DNA from: a virus
DNA: 42,018 nucleotides
Direction: 5' to 3' (one strand)
IMG/VR virus record: IMGVR_UViG_3300042879_002022
Location: 1-42,018 of that record
In this document: positions 7,601 through 16,057 of the stretch, piece after piece
How the letters are laid out: each line of letters begins with the position of its first letter
Numbering within the stretch: position 1 is the first letter of the stretch
Notes under the pieces: generated by a model
Databases searched by the model: none
The model's input: only the letters and a program-made list of their open reading frames with translations
What the model was told of the DNA's origin: nothing
Position numbers and translations under genes: made by a program

Positions 7601-9427
7601 GCCCTTGGCCTGGGCCAGGGCGAAGCGGTTGTGGCCGTTCACCACATAGAACTCGCCGTCGGCCGGGTCTTGCCACACCTCGAGCGGCTGCTCCATGTCG
7701 GTGTTCCAGCGATCGACGCCCTCGAGGGAGGAGCCGCGCTGTACGCCTCGAGCGTCGGTGCCTTGCTTGAACTGGAAGCGGGCCGGGTCGATCTTGAGGT
7801 CGCCCGTCTTCATCATTTGCTGGCCGGGCACCAGGCGGCTGGGGATGACGATCGAGCCGTCGTCCGCTGCTGCCTGCAGCGTTTGCACCGCATCGGCCGG
7901 GGTGAGCTCCTCCCATTCCTTGCCGGTGAGCGCCTGGGCCCTTGCGGCCAGGTCGGGATTCACCTCTGGGTGAAGAACGTTGAGCAGTTGCTGCGGTTCA
8001 CGCTTGCCCAGCTGCTGCCATTGCTGCGCGAACGGCGTGATCGGATCAGCCAGGCTGTCGCTGGGCGCCGTATTCAGCTCAGTGCTCAGCGCGGGGTCGG
8101 GCTCAAGCGGCTGGCGGCTGGCCATGCGCTGGTCCAGCTCCTCCAGGACTGAGCCGCCACTGCGGACGGCGTCGAGCAGTTCAGCATCGGAGGCGTTCTT
8201 GATCTGACTGAAGGCGACATCGGCCTCCGGTAGCTCGGGGTCGTAGTCGATGGCCCATGGATCAAGGCCGGGGTCTGCCGTGGGCAGATCGCCTTCCATG
8301 ACGGCGCCGCCGGGCTCCATCGCCTGGCTAGGGATGGCAGGCTCCGGCGCTGCTGCAGGCTCCGGCGCGCTGATGCCGTACTTCTCCTCCAGGGCGGCAT
8401 TGGCCTCGCGCAGGCTTTGGCCCTGCGCGGCCTCTGGGGTGAACGCCGTGGCACCGGTATCGGGGTCGCTCTGGACCAGGCCAGCCCCCTCGAGCTCCGC
8501 CCGGGGCTGCTCAACGGTCTGCTGCACCACGCTGCGAGCTTTCCGCGCCCGGTTGATGCCCACGAAGGCGCCGCCTAGGCCGACGCCGAACGCGACGTTG
8601 GGGATGAATGAGGCTGCGGCCGCATCAGGGAAGGCCATGCCCGGCTTGACCGGGTCGAGCTTGGTGCCGAGAACGGCATCAACCAGGCTCACGGCGCTGC
8701 CGCCGGTGGCGGTGTAATCCAGCGGAGTGGTGACGGCCTCGCCAACGGCGGCGTCAAACGCCAGGCGCGATACTGCGCCCTGCCAGGACTTCGCCAGGGC
8801 CGGGTTCATCGCATTGGCCAGCGTCTGTGCGGCAGGGCCAACAAAGCGGACGCCACTCAGGGCTTTCAGCCCAACGCCAACGCCAACGCCGCCAGCCACG
8901 CCAAGGGTCAGTGCGCTGCGCAGGTCATCGACGCCCTTCTCCTCGGGCGTCATCTGCGATGGAGGCGTTACCCCTGCCGAGCGGTAGACGTGATCGACAA
9001 CCCGGTCGACGGCGCGGCCGGTAGGGCTGGTGCTGTAGTCGGTCTGCTTTCGGCCGCCGGCCCGCTGCTTCCATTCGATGCCAGCGCGAACGGCATTGGC
9101 GGTCGCCGCCGTGGCGCCAAGGCTGCCCTGCCTGAAGGCGATGCCAGCCGGCGTGCTGCGCATGGTCGTGCTCGCCGCCCGCTCAACGCTGCGCAGCGGG
9201 TCTGTCGCCAGCTGGTTGAGCTCGTAGCGGAGGTCGTTGCCGAGCTTGCTCAGTGAGAAGCCGCCGGGCCCGACGCCCCAGAAGTTGTTGGCCTTGGGCT
9301 TGGGTTTCGGCTTGGGCTTGGCGCGAGGGGCCGGGGGACGCTCGGGGACAACAGGCTGGCCAAAGCCCAGCGAGCCCTTGGCAGCAACTTTCCCGGTGCG
9401 GGGATCGGTGACGTACTCGATAGGCAT
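4676..9427 (-). CDS. Giant gp16-position ejection protein with ParB-like and HEAFH motifs
   Basis: The protein has 1583 residues (T7 gp16 is 1318) and occupies the gp16 position. The N-terminus has a Lys-Pro repeat (KPKPKPKPK near residue 37). Two Gly/Ala-rich hydrophobic stretches lie near residues 170-190 and 275-295. Residues about 530-650 look like a ParB/sulfiredoxin-type nuclease fold, with the VVNGHNRFALA signature near residue 593 followed by a PTLPIKEI strand. Residues 1336-1340 read HEAFH, a zinc-metallopeptidase HExxH motif, in the context TAYHEAFHRLQ. This layout fits phage 'polyvalent' proteins injected with the genome. The motifs are visible; activities are inferred. The stop is 2 bp from the next ATG, and the start overlaps the stop of the gene before it. 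Confidence 0.82.
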   Translation of the reverse strand: MPIEYVTDPRTGKVAAKGSLGFGQPVVPERPPAPRAKPKPKPKPKANNFWGVGPGGFSLSKLGNDLRYELNQLATDPLRSVERAASTTMRSTPAGIAFRQGSLGATAATANAVRAGIEWKQRAGGRKQTDYSTSPTGRAVDRVVDHVYRSAGVTPPSQMTPEEKGVDDLRSALTLGVAGGVGVGVGLKALSGVRFVGPAAQTLANAMNPALAKSWQGAVSRLAFDAAVGEAVTTPLDYTATGGSAVSLVDAVLGTKLDPVKPGMAFPDAAAASFIPNVAFGVGLGGAFVGINRARKARSVVQQTVEQPRAELEGAGLVQSDPDTGATAFTPEAAQGQSLREANAALEEKYGISAPEPAAAPEPAIPSQAMEPGGAVMEGDLPTADPGLDPWAIDYDPELPEADVAFSQIKNASDAELLDAVRSGGSVLEELDQRMASRQPLEPDPALSTELNTAPSDSLADPITPFAQQWQQLGKREPQQLLNVLHPEVNPDLAARAQALTGKEWEELTPADAVQTLQAAADDGSIVIPSRLVPGQQMMKTGDLKIDPARFQFKQGTDARGVQRGSSLEGVDRWNTDMEQPLEVWQDPADGEFYVVNGHNRFALAQAKGIPTLPIKEIFAESPEQAKTVGALSNIATGGGRPIDAAWFFKGAGITDTAQLKALQVPLAPDSGNGLSGFQLSRLPEDILRAVESGQIKERQGRLIGGSGADEASMRGAYRYLVENPGTTEGRLKGMLELSKQMTGEAQAMGEQTDLLAGTDWDQTFNKQMVAVADLADEVATLLKREKRLFSMADANSAALEAKGSRIDKTAAQQVAEANARAIDYFQRTWMETGPIRDLLNEGGNRVAAGENKGAIAKQIKNRLVGQLADLMGEQAVTRADVVQEDLLAGGGQFLPDSQALLGEIDRAAAAYGESIDKGLEMSRQLGDAAAGLEAGARELGDQASVIKELSDAPLDRLDPIDREAMEFFAIQRAIQNGEVRPPETPIPELPMDSGVDLMKVQRDLAENTITDDVVKAMADELDLRDAYRQLDETIAREAEKAARDAEGYDLKTFDEKKAAGVLEGFEEPPPGAAAAKRRAEEIDRLERSIRQIEQSRLPAAEERNPELAQQLMDHAAKLRGQLRELTGQDLAPPAAFTFPADLAKSAPRYGMAKVEFASDLDRAAYMLRDQAKKSKGESRLIRALEEAGYNITAIRTHGAKVRDAIKGIITEQTGSAAAPQKAMSLQVPEQRFGNGDLDSMRGWDSFDSSPMDMSPEGAALRRAGLLQIVREVVGDDVTVRLEDDYEIVTIKSEWGGDGRKQGVRKGFYRLTEDLIQINGVTRAASDAEIMPTAYHEAFHRLQYLSLGPKEAKVLDNTWARMKAAIGSDHVSGSKSGAAIAYAESQAVAFQRYAWARRNGQDPIRAMLGGYEPNADRLTKAVTTIISAFDRIFDVAEKLYNLFTIGAFDSARGIFERARSGSLGKNEFAFEEPSGGFDRMEASVDLLGWRSASWDGRKVGTGGKTMSFMVSEGRLVDELTQALDDTNPRTGLPRGLSRAAVKEAVSGRPSRALAESAQLAEARVADLNARIEAVKQRAAMEGC

Positions 9428-12204
9428 CAGCCTTTACCTCCAGTGGTGGCCTGTCTGATTTGGTCCCTTACTTGGTCGTAAAGGGAACCGAAAATGCGCC
9501 TGCCTTCCGCGGCGCTGATCACCTGGCCACGCGTGTACCGGAAAACCCCCTCGTATTGGCCTGGCGCCTTCGCAATGTCGACAATCGGTTTATTGCCGGC
9601 AACGGCAGATCTGTTGATGAGGTTCGCCGCGACCTCAAGTTTTCCCCGCATGGTCGGGCCTGCTTCGGTCAACGCGGTAAAGACAAGGGCATTGACGTCC
9701 TGTTCTGTCAGGCGCTGGGCTCGCTTAATTGCCAGCGGCACAACGGAAGGGTTGAAGTCAAAGAACCAGTTCTCCCTTGGATGACTTTGGTAGTCGCCGG
9801 GGCGCTTGTTCTTGATCAGCGAGATGCCACGGAACGAATTAGCGCCGCGCAGATCCTTGATAACGCCAAGCAAGTTTGTCGAGCCCGATGTTGTTGCCAT
9901 GGCCTGGCCTCTTGCGGAGAAGTTCTGCATTGAGCCCGCGTAAGCAGGAGCCGTGCCGGTGATGGCATCCAGGGCCCACATGCCGGCAGCTGCCAGGGGT
10001 GATTGCGAGCTGCGCTGCGCGGCGGCCACCTGCTGCGAGTAGCTCTGTGTCGCCCGCGCCTGCTGGCCACTTCTCCCGAGTTGCGAGCGCTGAGCCGGCG
10101 TCAGCTTGATGTCGTTGGGGTAGAAGTCCGCCTGCTGGAGCAGGAACTGCTGCGGGCTGGTGCCGGCTGCCTTGGCCGCCCTGGTGAGGGGGGTCGGGAG
10201 AGACTGCCCGCCTAGAGCCAGCGGGATCAGCCGGGCGGTTTCGGATGCGCTGAGCACGGCCTCGCCGCGCCAGTTCTGCAGCCGCTGCTCGCGGCTCGGC
10301 ATCGTGTCCAACTGAGCCACACCAAAGGTGGGTGCTCCCTGCGCCCGGCGGCCCGGCGGCGGCTTGGGCGGTTCAGGGCGATCGGCGCCAGGCCGGGTCG
10401 TCCCAAATGGAACCGTGCTTGGCTGGCCATTGGTGCCGGGAAACAGCGTCTTCCAGGTGGCCGGTGCGTTCTTTTGGAACCCGGTCAAGGTGGAATCAAT
10501 CACCTGCTGCTGTTCGGCCGGAGTGAGGTCGCGGTCGAGCTCGGCGCGTTTGGCGTCGATGGCCCGGTAGATCGAGGTGCGGAAAGCGGCGTTCTGACGG
10601 GCTGCCGACGCGGCGGCATTGGCGTCGCCGGTTGCCATCAGCTCTTCGATGTTGCGGGCGCCGCGGATGGCCGCTGTAACCGTGTCCGGGTAGTTGGTCT
10701 CAAGATTCGCCTTCACCTGGCGCGCGATGGCGCCATTGATGAGGCTGTCCGGCATGTTCTGTTTTTGCGTTTCCTTGCGGCGGCGCACCTCGGCGTACTG
10801 AGCGGAAAACTGAGCGCGCTTATCCGGTGCCACGTTCTGCAGCTCCATCTGGAATAGCCGGTCGAACTGAGCCGGGTCCCAGTCGCTGCCATAGGCCGCA
10901 TCAGCCTCTTGCAGAAACACGGCGCCAGCGTCATCTGCGAAGCCGCGGCTGGTGATGTCCTCGGTGACGTTGGTGGTGCTCTGCTCGATCTTGAGCATTT
11001 CCGACAGCGGCAGTTGCCCCTGGTACTGCCCCCTGATCTGCTCGAGCCGAGCGGCTTTCTCTGGGCCATCCGGTAAGCCAAGGGTGGCTCCGGCGACCTC
11101 GTCGGCATACCGCTGGCCAACGGCTTCTTGTTGCGCCTTGCGGGCGCGGTAATTCATCTGGTCGTACTTATCGGTCGCCTCGAGGATCTCGAGCCCGTAC
11201 ATCTGCTGGGCCGAGGGCCGGTAGCCGTTTGAGTCAGGTGGGCCAACCAGGATCGAGCCGATGACGGCACGCGCCTCCCGATCGATCACGCCGGTCTGCG
11301 GATCCATTGCCATGGAGATCGCCGACTTGATCGCGTTCTCCTTCATCTCCTGGCCCTTGCCAGGGATGCCGAAACGCCGCGCCTCCTGATCGAGGTAGCT
11401 GGTTTCGTTGGCGACGATCTGGGCCAGCGGCACGCCGTCCGCCATAGCCTTCTTCACCCGGCCGTAGATGGTGGCCGCCGCAATCCGCGGCACCGTCTCA
11501 TCCAGGTACTTGTTGTGGTCGTCGATCTGGTCCTGGGTGATCTTGTCCCACTCGCTGTTCATCCGCGGCAGGACGTAGTCCATGAAGCCGGGGGTGAACT
11601 CGCTCAGGCCGAACTTCTGGCTCACCTGGGCGATGGCGGCGGCCTTGACCGCATTGACCTTCGGGTCGGCCGGGTCCAGCAGCGCCAGATCAGCGCGGCG
11701 CTGGTTGAACTCCCGCCGCATGATCATCGGCATCTCAACCGACGCCAGCTTGCTCAGCTGGTTCTGACGGCCGGCCGTGCGGAACGGGTTAGCCCGATCC
11801 ATCAGCAGGCCAGCGACAGGATCCTGTCGGGCCACGTCGCGGTTCTCGGCCGCGTATTCGTCCGCCGACACCATCAACTGGCGGTTGGCGATCGTGTAGG
11901 CCTTCAGCGCTTCGTTCTGGCCCTGCTGGTATTCATTGGAGGCGTACAGCTGGACGCCATAGTTCATCAGCTTGGTGAGGTTCTGGCTAAATGGAGCCAG
12001 TGCTCGAGCCAACTGCTCGCCTTGGTCGTAACCCTGCACGTTCGGCGCGGCAGCGGTCTGCACCAGGCCGATCCGATCACTGGAAAGGTTGATCTGCTGC
12101 GGCTGCGCAGGGCGGGCCGTTTCGATCAGCCCTGGCTGCACAAAGCTCGACACCGGACGGGCCGCCGGCTGGATCTGCCCGAGAGGTAGTTGTTCGCGTG
12201 CCAT
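9427..12204 (-). CDS. gp15-like internal virion protein with C-terminal SleB-type cell-wall hydrolase
   Basis: The protein has 925 residues (T7 gp15 is 747). Residues 1-700 are helical and Gln/Ala-rich, as in inner-core proteins. The last 90 residues match the SleB/cell-wall-hydrolase family: VNALVFTALTEAGP carries the likely catalytic Glu, followed by LEVAANLINRS, PIVDIAKAPGQYEG and a C-terminal helix. In T7 the muralytic domain is at the N-terminus of gp16; here a different hydrolase fold is on the C-terminus of the gp15-position protein. The expected role is local peptidoglycan opening during DNA ejection. The start ATG at 12204 lies 6 bp after the previous stop, and its stop overlaps the next start. 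Confidence 0.87.
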   Translation of the reverse strand: MAREQLPLGQIQPAARPVSSFVQPGLIETARPAQPQQINLSSDRIGLVQTAAAPNVQGYDQGEQLARALAPFSQNLTKLMNYGVQLYASNEYQQGQNEALKAYTIANRQLMVSADEYAAENRDVARQDPVAGLLMDRANPFRTAGRQNQLSKLASVEMPMIMRREFNQRRADLALLDPADPKVNAVKAAAIAQVSQKFGLSEFTPGFMDYVLPRMNSEWDKITQDQIDDHNKYLDETVPRIAAATIYGRVKKAMADGVPLAQIVANETSYLDQEARRFGIPGKGQEMKENAIKSAISMAMDPQTGVIDREARAVIGSILVGPPDSNGYRPSAQQMYGLEILEATDKYDQMNYRARKAQQEAVGQRYADEVAGATLGLPDGPEKAARLEQIRGQYQGQLPLSEMLKIEQSTTNVTEDITSRGFADDAGAVFLQEADAAYGSDWDPAQFDRLFQMELQNVAPDKRAQFSAQYAEVRRRKETQKQNMPDSLINGAIARQVKANLETNYPDTVTAAIRGARNIEELMATGDANAAASAARQNAAFRTSIYRAIDAKRAELDRDLTPAEQQQVIDSTLTGFQKNAPATWKTLFPGTNGQPSTVPFGTTRPGADRPEPPKPPPGRRAQGAPTFGVAQLDTMPSREQRLQNWRGEAVLSASETARLIPLALGGQSLPTPLTRAAKAAGTSPQQFLLQQADFYPNDIKLTPAQRSQLGRSGQQARATQSYSQQVAAAQRSSQSPLAAAGMWALDAITGTAPAYAGSMQNFSARGQAMATTSGSTNLLGVIKDLRGANSFRGISLIKNKRPGDYQSHPRENWFFDFNPSVVPLAIKRAQRLTEQDVNALVFTALTEAGPTMRGKLEVAANLINRSAVAGNKPIVDIAKAPGQYEGVFRYTRGQVISAAEGRRIFGSLYDQVRDQIRQATTGGKG

Positions 12205-12210
12205 TGCTGA

Positions 12211-13089
12211 TTAGCCTCCGTATTGGCGGATGCCGTCGGTCAAGTTGCCGACCGCCGCGGCGCCGGACTTGCCGCTTGATGTGAACTGCTGCAGGCCCTG
12301 CCAGACGCTCAGGCCGGTGTTGATGCCGCTGAGCACCGCATTGCCCATGGTCAAGTTGGCGGCCGCTTGGCTCGGCCCTGCGCCCGTCATCGACGGCGGC
12401 TGAGGCATCACTAACGTCGGCAACGGCGCAAACGGCCGCACCGGGTCTTGATACGGGGCAGGGTCATAGAACTGCTGGCTGTTGTATCGGCTGACGTAGT
12501 TCGCCACGAGGCCGGCCTGCTCGCGCGTGTACTGGCGCTCCCGGAAGTTCTGGTTGATCTGCTTCAGGGCCTCGAAGTCGCCCAGCTGACGCGCGTAGTC
12601 GTTCACCAGCCGATCGACGCTGGCGCCCTCCTGGCCGCTGGCCACCACCTGCGACTGCGCCTTCATCGCCTGATGGGCGTATTGGTAGGCAGCCACGGCG
12701 TCTTGAGAGGCCTGCTCCCGGATGCCTTCGCTCAATGCCTGGCTCTGCAAGCTGAAGTCCGCCATGGCAGAGGTGCGCGTGCGGCGCACAACATCAGCCT
12801 GCTTGTAGGCCTTGACCAGCTCGTAGTTCCGCAGCTGGTTGACGTAGCTGAGGTTCTGGTTGTAGTTGACCGTCTCAGCCCAGTAGCGGTATTTGCTCTG
12901 GGTGTTGGCGATGCGGGCGTTGATCTTGGAGGACCAGCGCGCGTACTTGTCGCTGACCTTCTGAAATCTCAGCGCGTCTTGGTATTGCTGGCGAGCCGAA
13001 GCGTTTTGAGCATTGGCGCCAAAAAGGCCCATGCCCATCTGGCCGAGCCCGAGGCCAATGGCAATGGCGTCATCAACTCCAAATGGCAT
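12211..13089 (-). CDS. gp14-like internal virion protein
   Basis: The chosen start gives 292 residues beginning MPFGVDDAIAIGLG; the ATG at 13087-13089 overlaps the upstream stop (TGATG). A longer frame upstream exists but its extra sequence overlaps the previous gene in another frame. Residues 5-25 are a Gly-rich hydrophobic segment, followed by a long helical Gln/Ala/Tyr-rich body and a Pro-rich stretch near residue 220. Size, composition and position between gp13-like and gp15-like genes match T7 gp14, which inserts in the outer membrane during ejection. Confidence 0.82.
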   Translation of the reverse strand: MPFGVDDAIAIGLGLGQMGMGLFGANAQNASARQQYQDALRFQKVSDKYARWSSKINARIANTQSKYRYWAETVNYNQNLSYVNQLRNYELVKAYKQADVVRRTRTSAMADFSLQSQALSEGIREQASQDAVAAYQYAHQAMKAQSQVVASGQEGASVDRLVNDYARQLGDFEALKQINQNFRERQYTREQAGLVANYVSRYNSQQFYDPAPYQDPVRPFAPLPTLVMPQPPSMTGAGPSQAAANLTMGNAVLSGINTGLSVWQGLQQFTSSGKSGAAAVGNLTDGIRQYGG

Positions 13090-13547
13090 CAGTCCGCCTC
13101 CCTGCAGAAATAACGAAACAGCTGGGCGTAAGGCCCATGGGGCTGGGCCGGATGAACGGTGAAGCCCAGGAACCGCAGCCACGCCACTGACCGGGTGTTG
13201 GCCGCAAAGACCCAGTTGTGAAGGAACCGCCAATCCGGCAGCAGTTCATCCACCCATTGCCGCCCCTTGCGGGCCAGCTGCACCTGGTGACTGCGCGTGG
13301 CCACCAGCTCGTCGGTGCCGAGCATCCAGATCTCCCCGGCGCCGGAGTCCGGGCAGACGCCGCACAGCCCAATCAGATCGCCGTCGTCACCCAGAATCCC
13401 GTGGCGCTCTGAGCTGCCGTTCCAGCTCTGCCACACCGCCTCCCTGGCGCCCAGGCCGTGGCTGGCCCTCGCTTCGCGGCGGTCTTCCGCCCGCAGCAGT
13501 TCAGCCAAATGCTCAATGTCGTGTGTGGCGGGGTCGGTGAATCTCAT
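13089..13547 (-). CDS. gp13-like virion assembly protein with GNAT-like pattern
   Basis: With the ATG at 13545-13547, which overlaps the gp12 stop (ATGA), the protein has 152 residues beginning MRFTDPATHDIEHLA. T7 gp13-family proteins have an acetyltransferase-like fold. Here LAELLRAEDRREA, the DLIGLCGVCPD strand pair and the ANTRSVAWLRFLGF helix-turn fit that pattern. It lies between tail tubular protein B and gp14, the same place as T7 gene 13. In T7 the product is needed for assembly and is a minor virion component. Enzymatic activity is not implied. Confidence 0.78.
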   Translation of the reverse strand: MRFTDPATHDIEHLAELLRAEDRREARASHGLGAREAVWQSWNGSSERHGILGDDGDLIGLCGVCPDSGAGEIWMLGTDELVATRSHQVQLARKGRQWVDELLPDWRFLHNWVFAANTRSVAWLRFLGFTVHPAQPHGPYAQLFRYFCREAD

Positions 13548-16057
13548 TGCATTGATTTGGCCTTGCCAGTGATGAGGCCGATCCACTCGCAAGTGCTGAA
13601 CTTGCAAGGGAGGGCAGAAGCGTTGTGGATTTCCACCACGCAGTTGTCCCCTTTGCTGAGGACCGGGATGGTGAACACCCCTTCCTGATACCGCTTGTCC
13701 TCCGTCGCCTGGTCGAAGTTCCAGGCGTCTTGGCCCACCACGCTGTTGCGGCTGCCGAGGATGACGCCGCTGTACTTGTAGACAGCAGTGCTGCGGCGCT
13801 CAGCCTTGACGTGCGCCTCGAAATAGCCCGTCTCGTGATACCGGAGCAGCGCTTTGCGCACCTGAGTTCGCAGGCTGTTGGCAGCGGTCTTGCCACTGCC
13901 GATCTCTCGCATCGCCTTAAACCGCGTGAAGCGGTATTGGAAGTCGTAGACCTCGCCAAAGAAGATCGCTTGCGTGCTCCAGTCGCCGCGCGCAGTGATC
14001 GTGCTGCCGCTGCTTGCCTCCCCGAGCAGCACGCCGCCGTTGGCCGTCGAGAACGAGCTCCAAGCCTGCGTCTTGGACTTGATTGTGTAGGGCAGCGTCC
14101 ACGTCGTAATGCCCGTCGTGGCGTTGTAGGCGCCCGCCGCAACGCGAATCGCTGTTGGAGTGTCCGTGGTGGTGGACACCCAGCGATCGAGCAGTAGCGG
14201 GGTGGGCTTAGTGGCGCTCTCCGCGGTTTGATCCGCAATCGGCGTCTTCTCCAGCCAGACCTCCGTGCCGTACTGCACCAGCAGGTAGAGCACCTCCTGG
14301 ATGGCAAGCACCTGGAGCACCTTGTCGGCACCGCTCAGCTGCCAATGGCTCCAGCTGTTCTGTAGGCGCTCGACACCGTTGCCTGTGTTTCGCAGGAAGA
14401 ACTTTTGCGCGTAGATCCGATTGAGGTAGCCCGTTCTGTCGCTGATGGCGTACCAGCTGTTGCTGGTGTCATCGGCCGCGATGCGGAACACCCCGCTTGG
14501 CACATAGGCCGCCACCTGCTGGGTCAGCTCAACCGCATCGGCCGCGATCGAAGTGCCGCTGCCGCGGATGCTGAACTCACGAAACTTGGTCCAGTCGCCG
14601 GCCACCTGAGCGAAGACAATGCCGTTGCCGATCTGTGTTGGCCGGCAGCGGGTGTCAATCTCGTACTGGGTCAGCGCGGTGATCTGCGCTGTGGCCGAGG
14701 TCAACGTGGTGTCGTTGCTCGAGAGGCGGAACTGCGTCTGGTCCGAGAACAGAATCAGCTCGTCCTGGAACGGCACCGCGTAACGCAGCACGCTGACCCG
14801 TGTGCCGCTGGCCTTGATGTCGATCGGGTCAGTCGCCAGTGTTGTGGTGACGGTCTCTGGGAAGAACTCAAAGAACTCGCCGGGGCGGCTGAGCACCACG
14901 GCCTCGTCAGCCAGGATCCCCAGGCGGTTCTTGAAGACGAACAGATCCTGGATGCCCTTGCCGATGAAGCTCGGGTCGGGAGCCGTCACATAGTCGCCAC
15001 AGGTGCGATCACCCCACTTCCGCAGCGTGACGCCCGTGGCGATGGTCGAGCCGTCCATCGGCCCGAAATAGAAGGTGTTGTCCGGCTTGCGCACCAGGAC
15101 GTGCGGCATCGTGCTCGGCTTGATGCGGTACTCGGCACCAGGGGCAACGGTTTCGTTCCAGGAGCCCTCGCCGAAGGTGCCCTGGCCAGAGCGTGGCTTG
15201 AACTGGACGTAGTAGCCATCCCAGGCATTGCCCGGGTCGCCGGTGATCTCAATCTGGTAGCCGACTGGAGCGATGGTCGGTAGCTCGGTGAACACCTGAA
15301 CGCTGTTGGTGATCGCCGTGATGTCGGCATTGGCGCGAGCATCCGTCGCCTTGATCGTCATGGCGCTGCTGCTCTTGAAGTGCAGCACCGATCCACTGCG
15401 CTCGATCGTGACGCCGCTCACGCCAGCCAGGCCGGTTTTGATGTTCTCGGCGATTTCAGCCGCGCTGATCTTTGTTTCGGTCAGAGTGCTGCCAACCACG
15501 ATCACGGCCGCCGTGGCGGTGGTCACATCCACCGTCGTGCTGTTCAAGGTGACGGTGTATTTCTGGCCGTAGTTGGCGGCCTTCACCCAGACCAGCGCCT
15601 CGTGGGTGGCGGGCCTGGCGGTCGCCGGGGCCAACAGGGTGCTGTCCATGTCTGGCAGCGCCCGGGTGTTGGAGATGAAGGTGTAGTCGCCGATGGAGAC
15701 GGCGCGGATGTCGCTCTTGGCGCTCACCACCGACGACAGGTAGGTGTACGCACCCGCCGCTGCGCTGACCGTGTACTCAGTGCCGGCCAGATCGAACACC
15801 CGGATGGCGGTCTTACTGATCACCACCAGGTACTTCTCTGCGCTGTCTCGCAGCACGGAGTGGACGAACACGTCGCCCAAATCGGTGGTGCTGATCTTGG
15901 CCAGCGACTGCGTTGGCTCCCGCTTCCTCAGCCCTTCCGAAATTGATGAGTAGCCATTGATCTGCAGCTCGCCCTGGGTCGGGTCACGCTGCGCATCGGG
16001 CTGCTGGCTGATCCCCTGGAACAGGTTGGGGATCGTGTAGGAGAAGAGTTCAGCCAA
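13544..16057 (-). CDS. Tail tubular protein B (T7 gp12-like nozzle)
   Basis: The protein has 837 residues (T7 gp12 is 794). The N-terminus SYTIPNLFQGISQQPDAQR is the hallmark of this family, followed by a beta-rich body. It forms the tail nozzle, where fibres and internal proteins contact. It begins 8 bp inside the end of gene 11 and overlaps gene 13 by 4 bp at its end, so genes 11-12-13 form one translational unit. Confidence 0.95.
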   Translation of the reverse strand: MAELFSYTIPNLFQGISQQPDAQRDPTQGELQINGYSSISEGLRKREPTQSLAKISTTDLGDVFVHSVLRDSAEKYLVVISKTAIRVFDLAGTEYTVSAAAGAYTYLSSVVSAKSDIRAVSIGDYTFISNTRALPDMDSTLLAPATARPATHEALVWVKAANYGQKYTVTLNSTTVDVTTATAAVIVVGSTLTETKISAAEIAENIKTGLAGVSGVTIERSGSVLHFKSSSAMTIKATDARANADITAITNSVQVFTELPTIAPVGYQIEITGDPGNAWDGYYVQFKPRSGQGTFGEGSWNETVAPGAEYRIKPSTMPHVLVRKPDNTFYFGPMDGSTIATGVTLRKWGDRTCGDYVTAPDPSFIGKGIQDLFVFKNRLGILADEAVVLSRPGEFFEFFPETVTTTLATDPIDIKASGTRVSVLRYAVPFQDELILFSDQTQFRLSSNDTTLTSATAQITALTQYEIDTRCRPTQIGNGIVFAQVAGDWTKFREFSIRGSGTSIAADAVELTQQVAAYVPSGVFRIAADDTSNSWYAISDRTGYLNRIYAQKFFLRNTGNGVERLQNSWSHWQLSGADKVLQVLAIQEVLYLLVQYGTEVWLEKTPIADQTAESATKPTPLLLDRWVSTTTDTPTAIRVAAGAYNATTGITTWTLPYTIKSKTQAWSSFSTANGGVLLGEASSGSTITARGDWSTQAIFFGEVYDFQYRFTRFKAMREIGSGKTAANSLRTQVRKALLRYHETGYFEAHVKAERRSTAVYKYSGVILGSRNSVVGQDAWNFDQATEDKRYQEGVFTIPVLSKGDNCVVEIHNASALPCKFSTCEWIGLITGKAKSMQ

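Noticed and set aside
6599-8152. Long plus-strand frame of 517 codons, and similar long plus-strand frames at 39903-41540 and 14405-15283
   Set aside because: They lie opposite well-supported minus-strand genes (gp16-like, DGR target, gp12). Long antisense frames are expected in GC-rich DNA.
13090-13233. N-terminal extension of the gp14-like protein
   Set aside because: The extra 48 codons lie inside gene 13 in another frame, whereas the TGATG at 13087-13091 gives a coupled start with a typical N-terminus.
13544-14331. Arg/Ser-rich 272-codon frame within gene 12
   Set aside because: Low-complexity composition typical of a shifted frame of a GC-rich gene, while the gp12 frame is complete and conserved.
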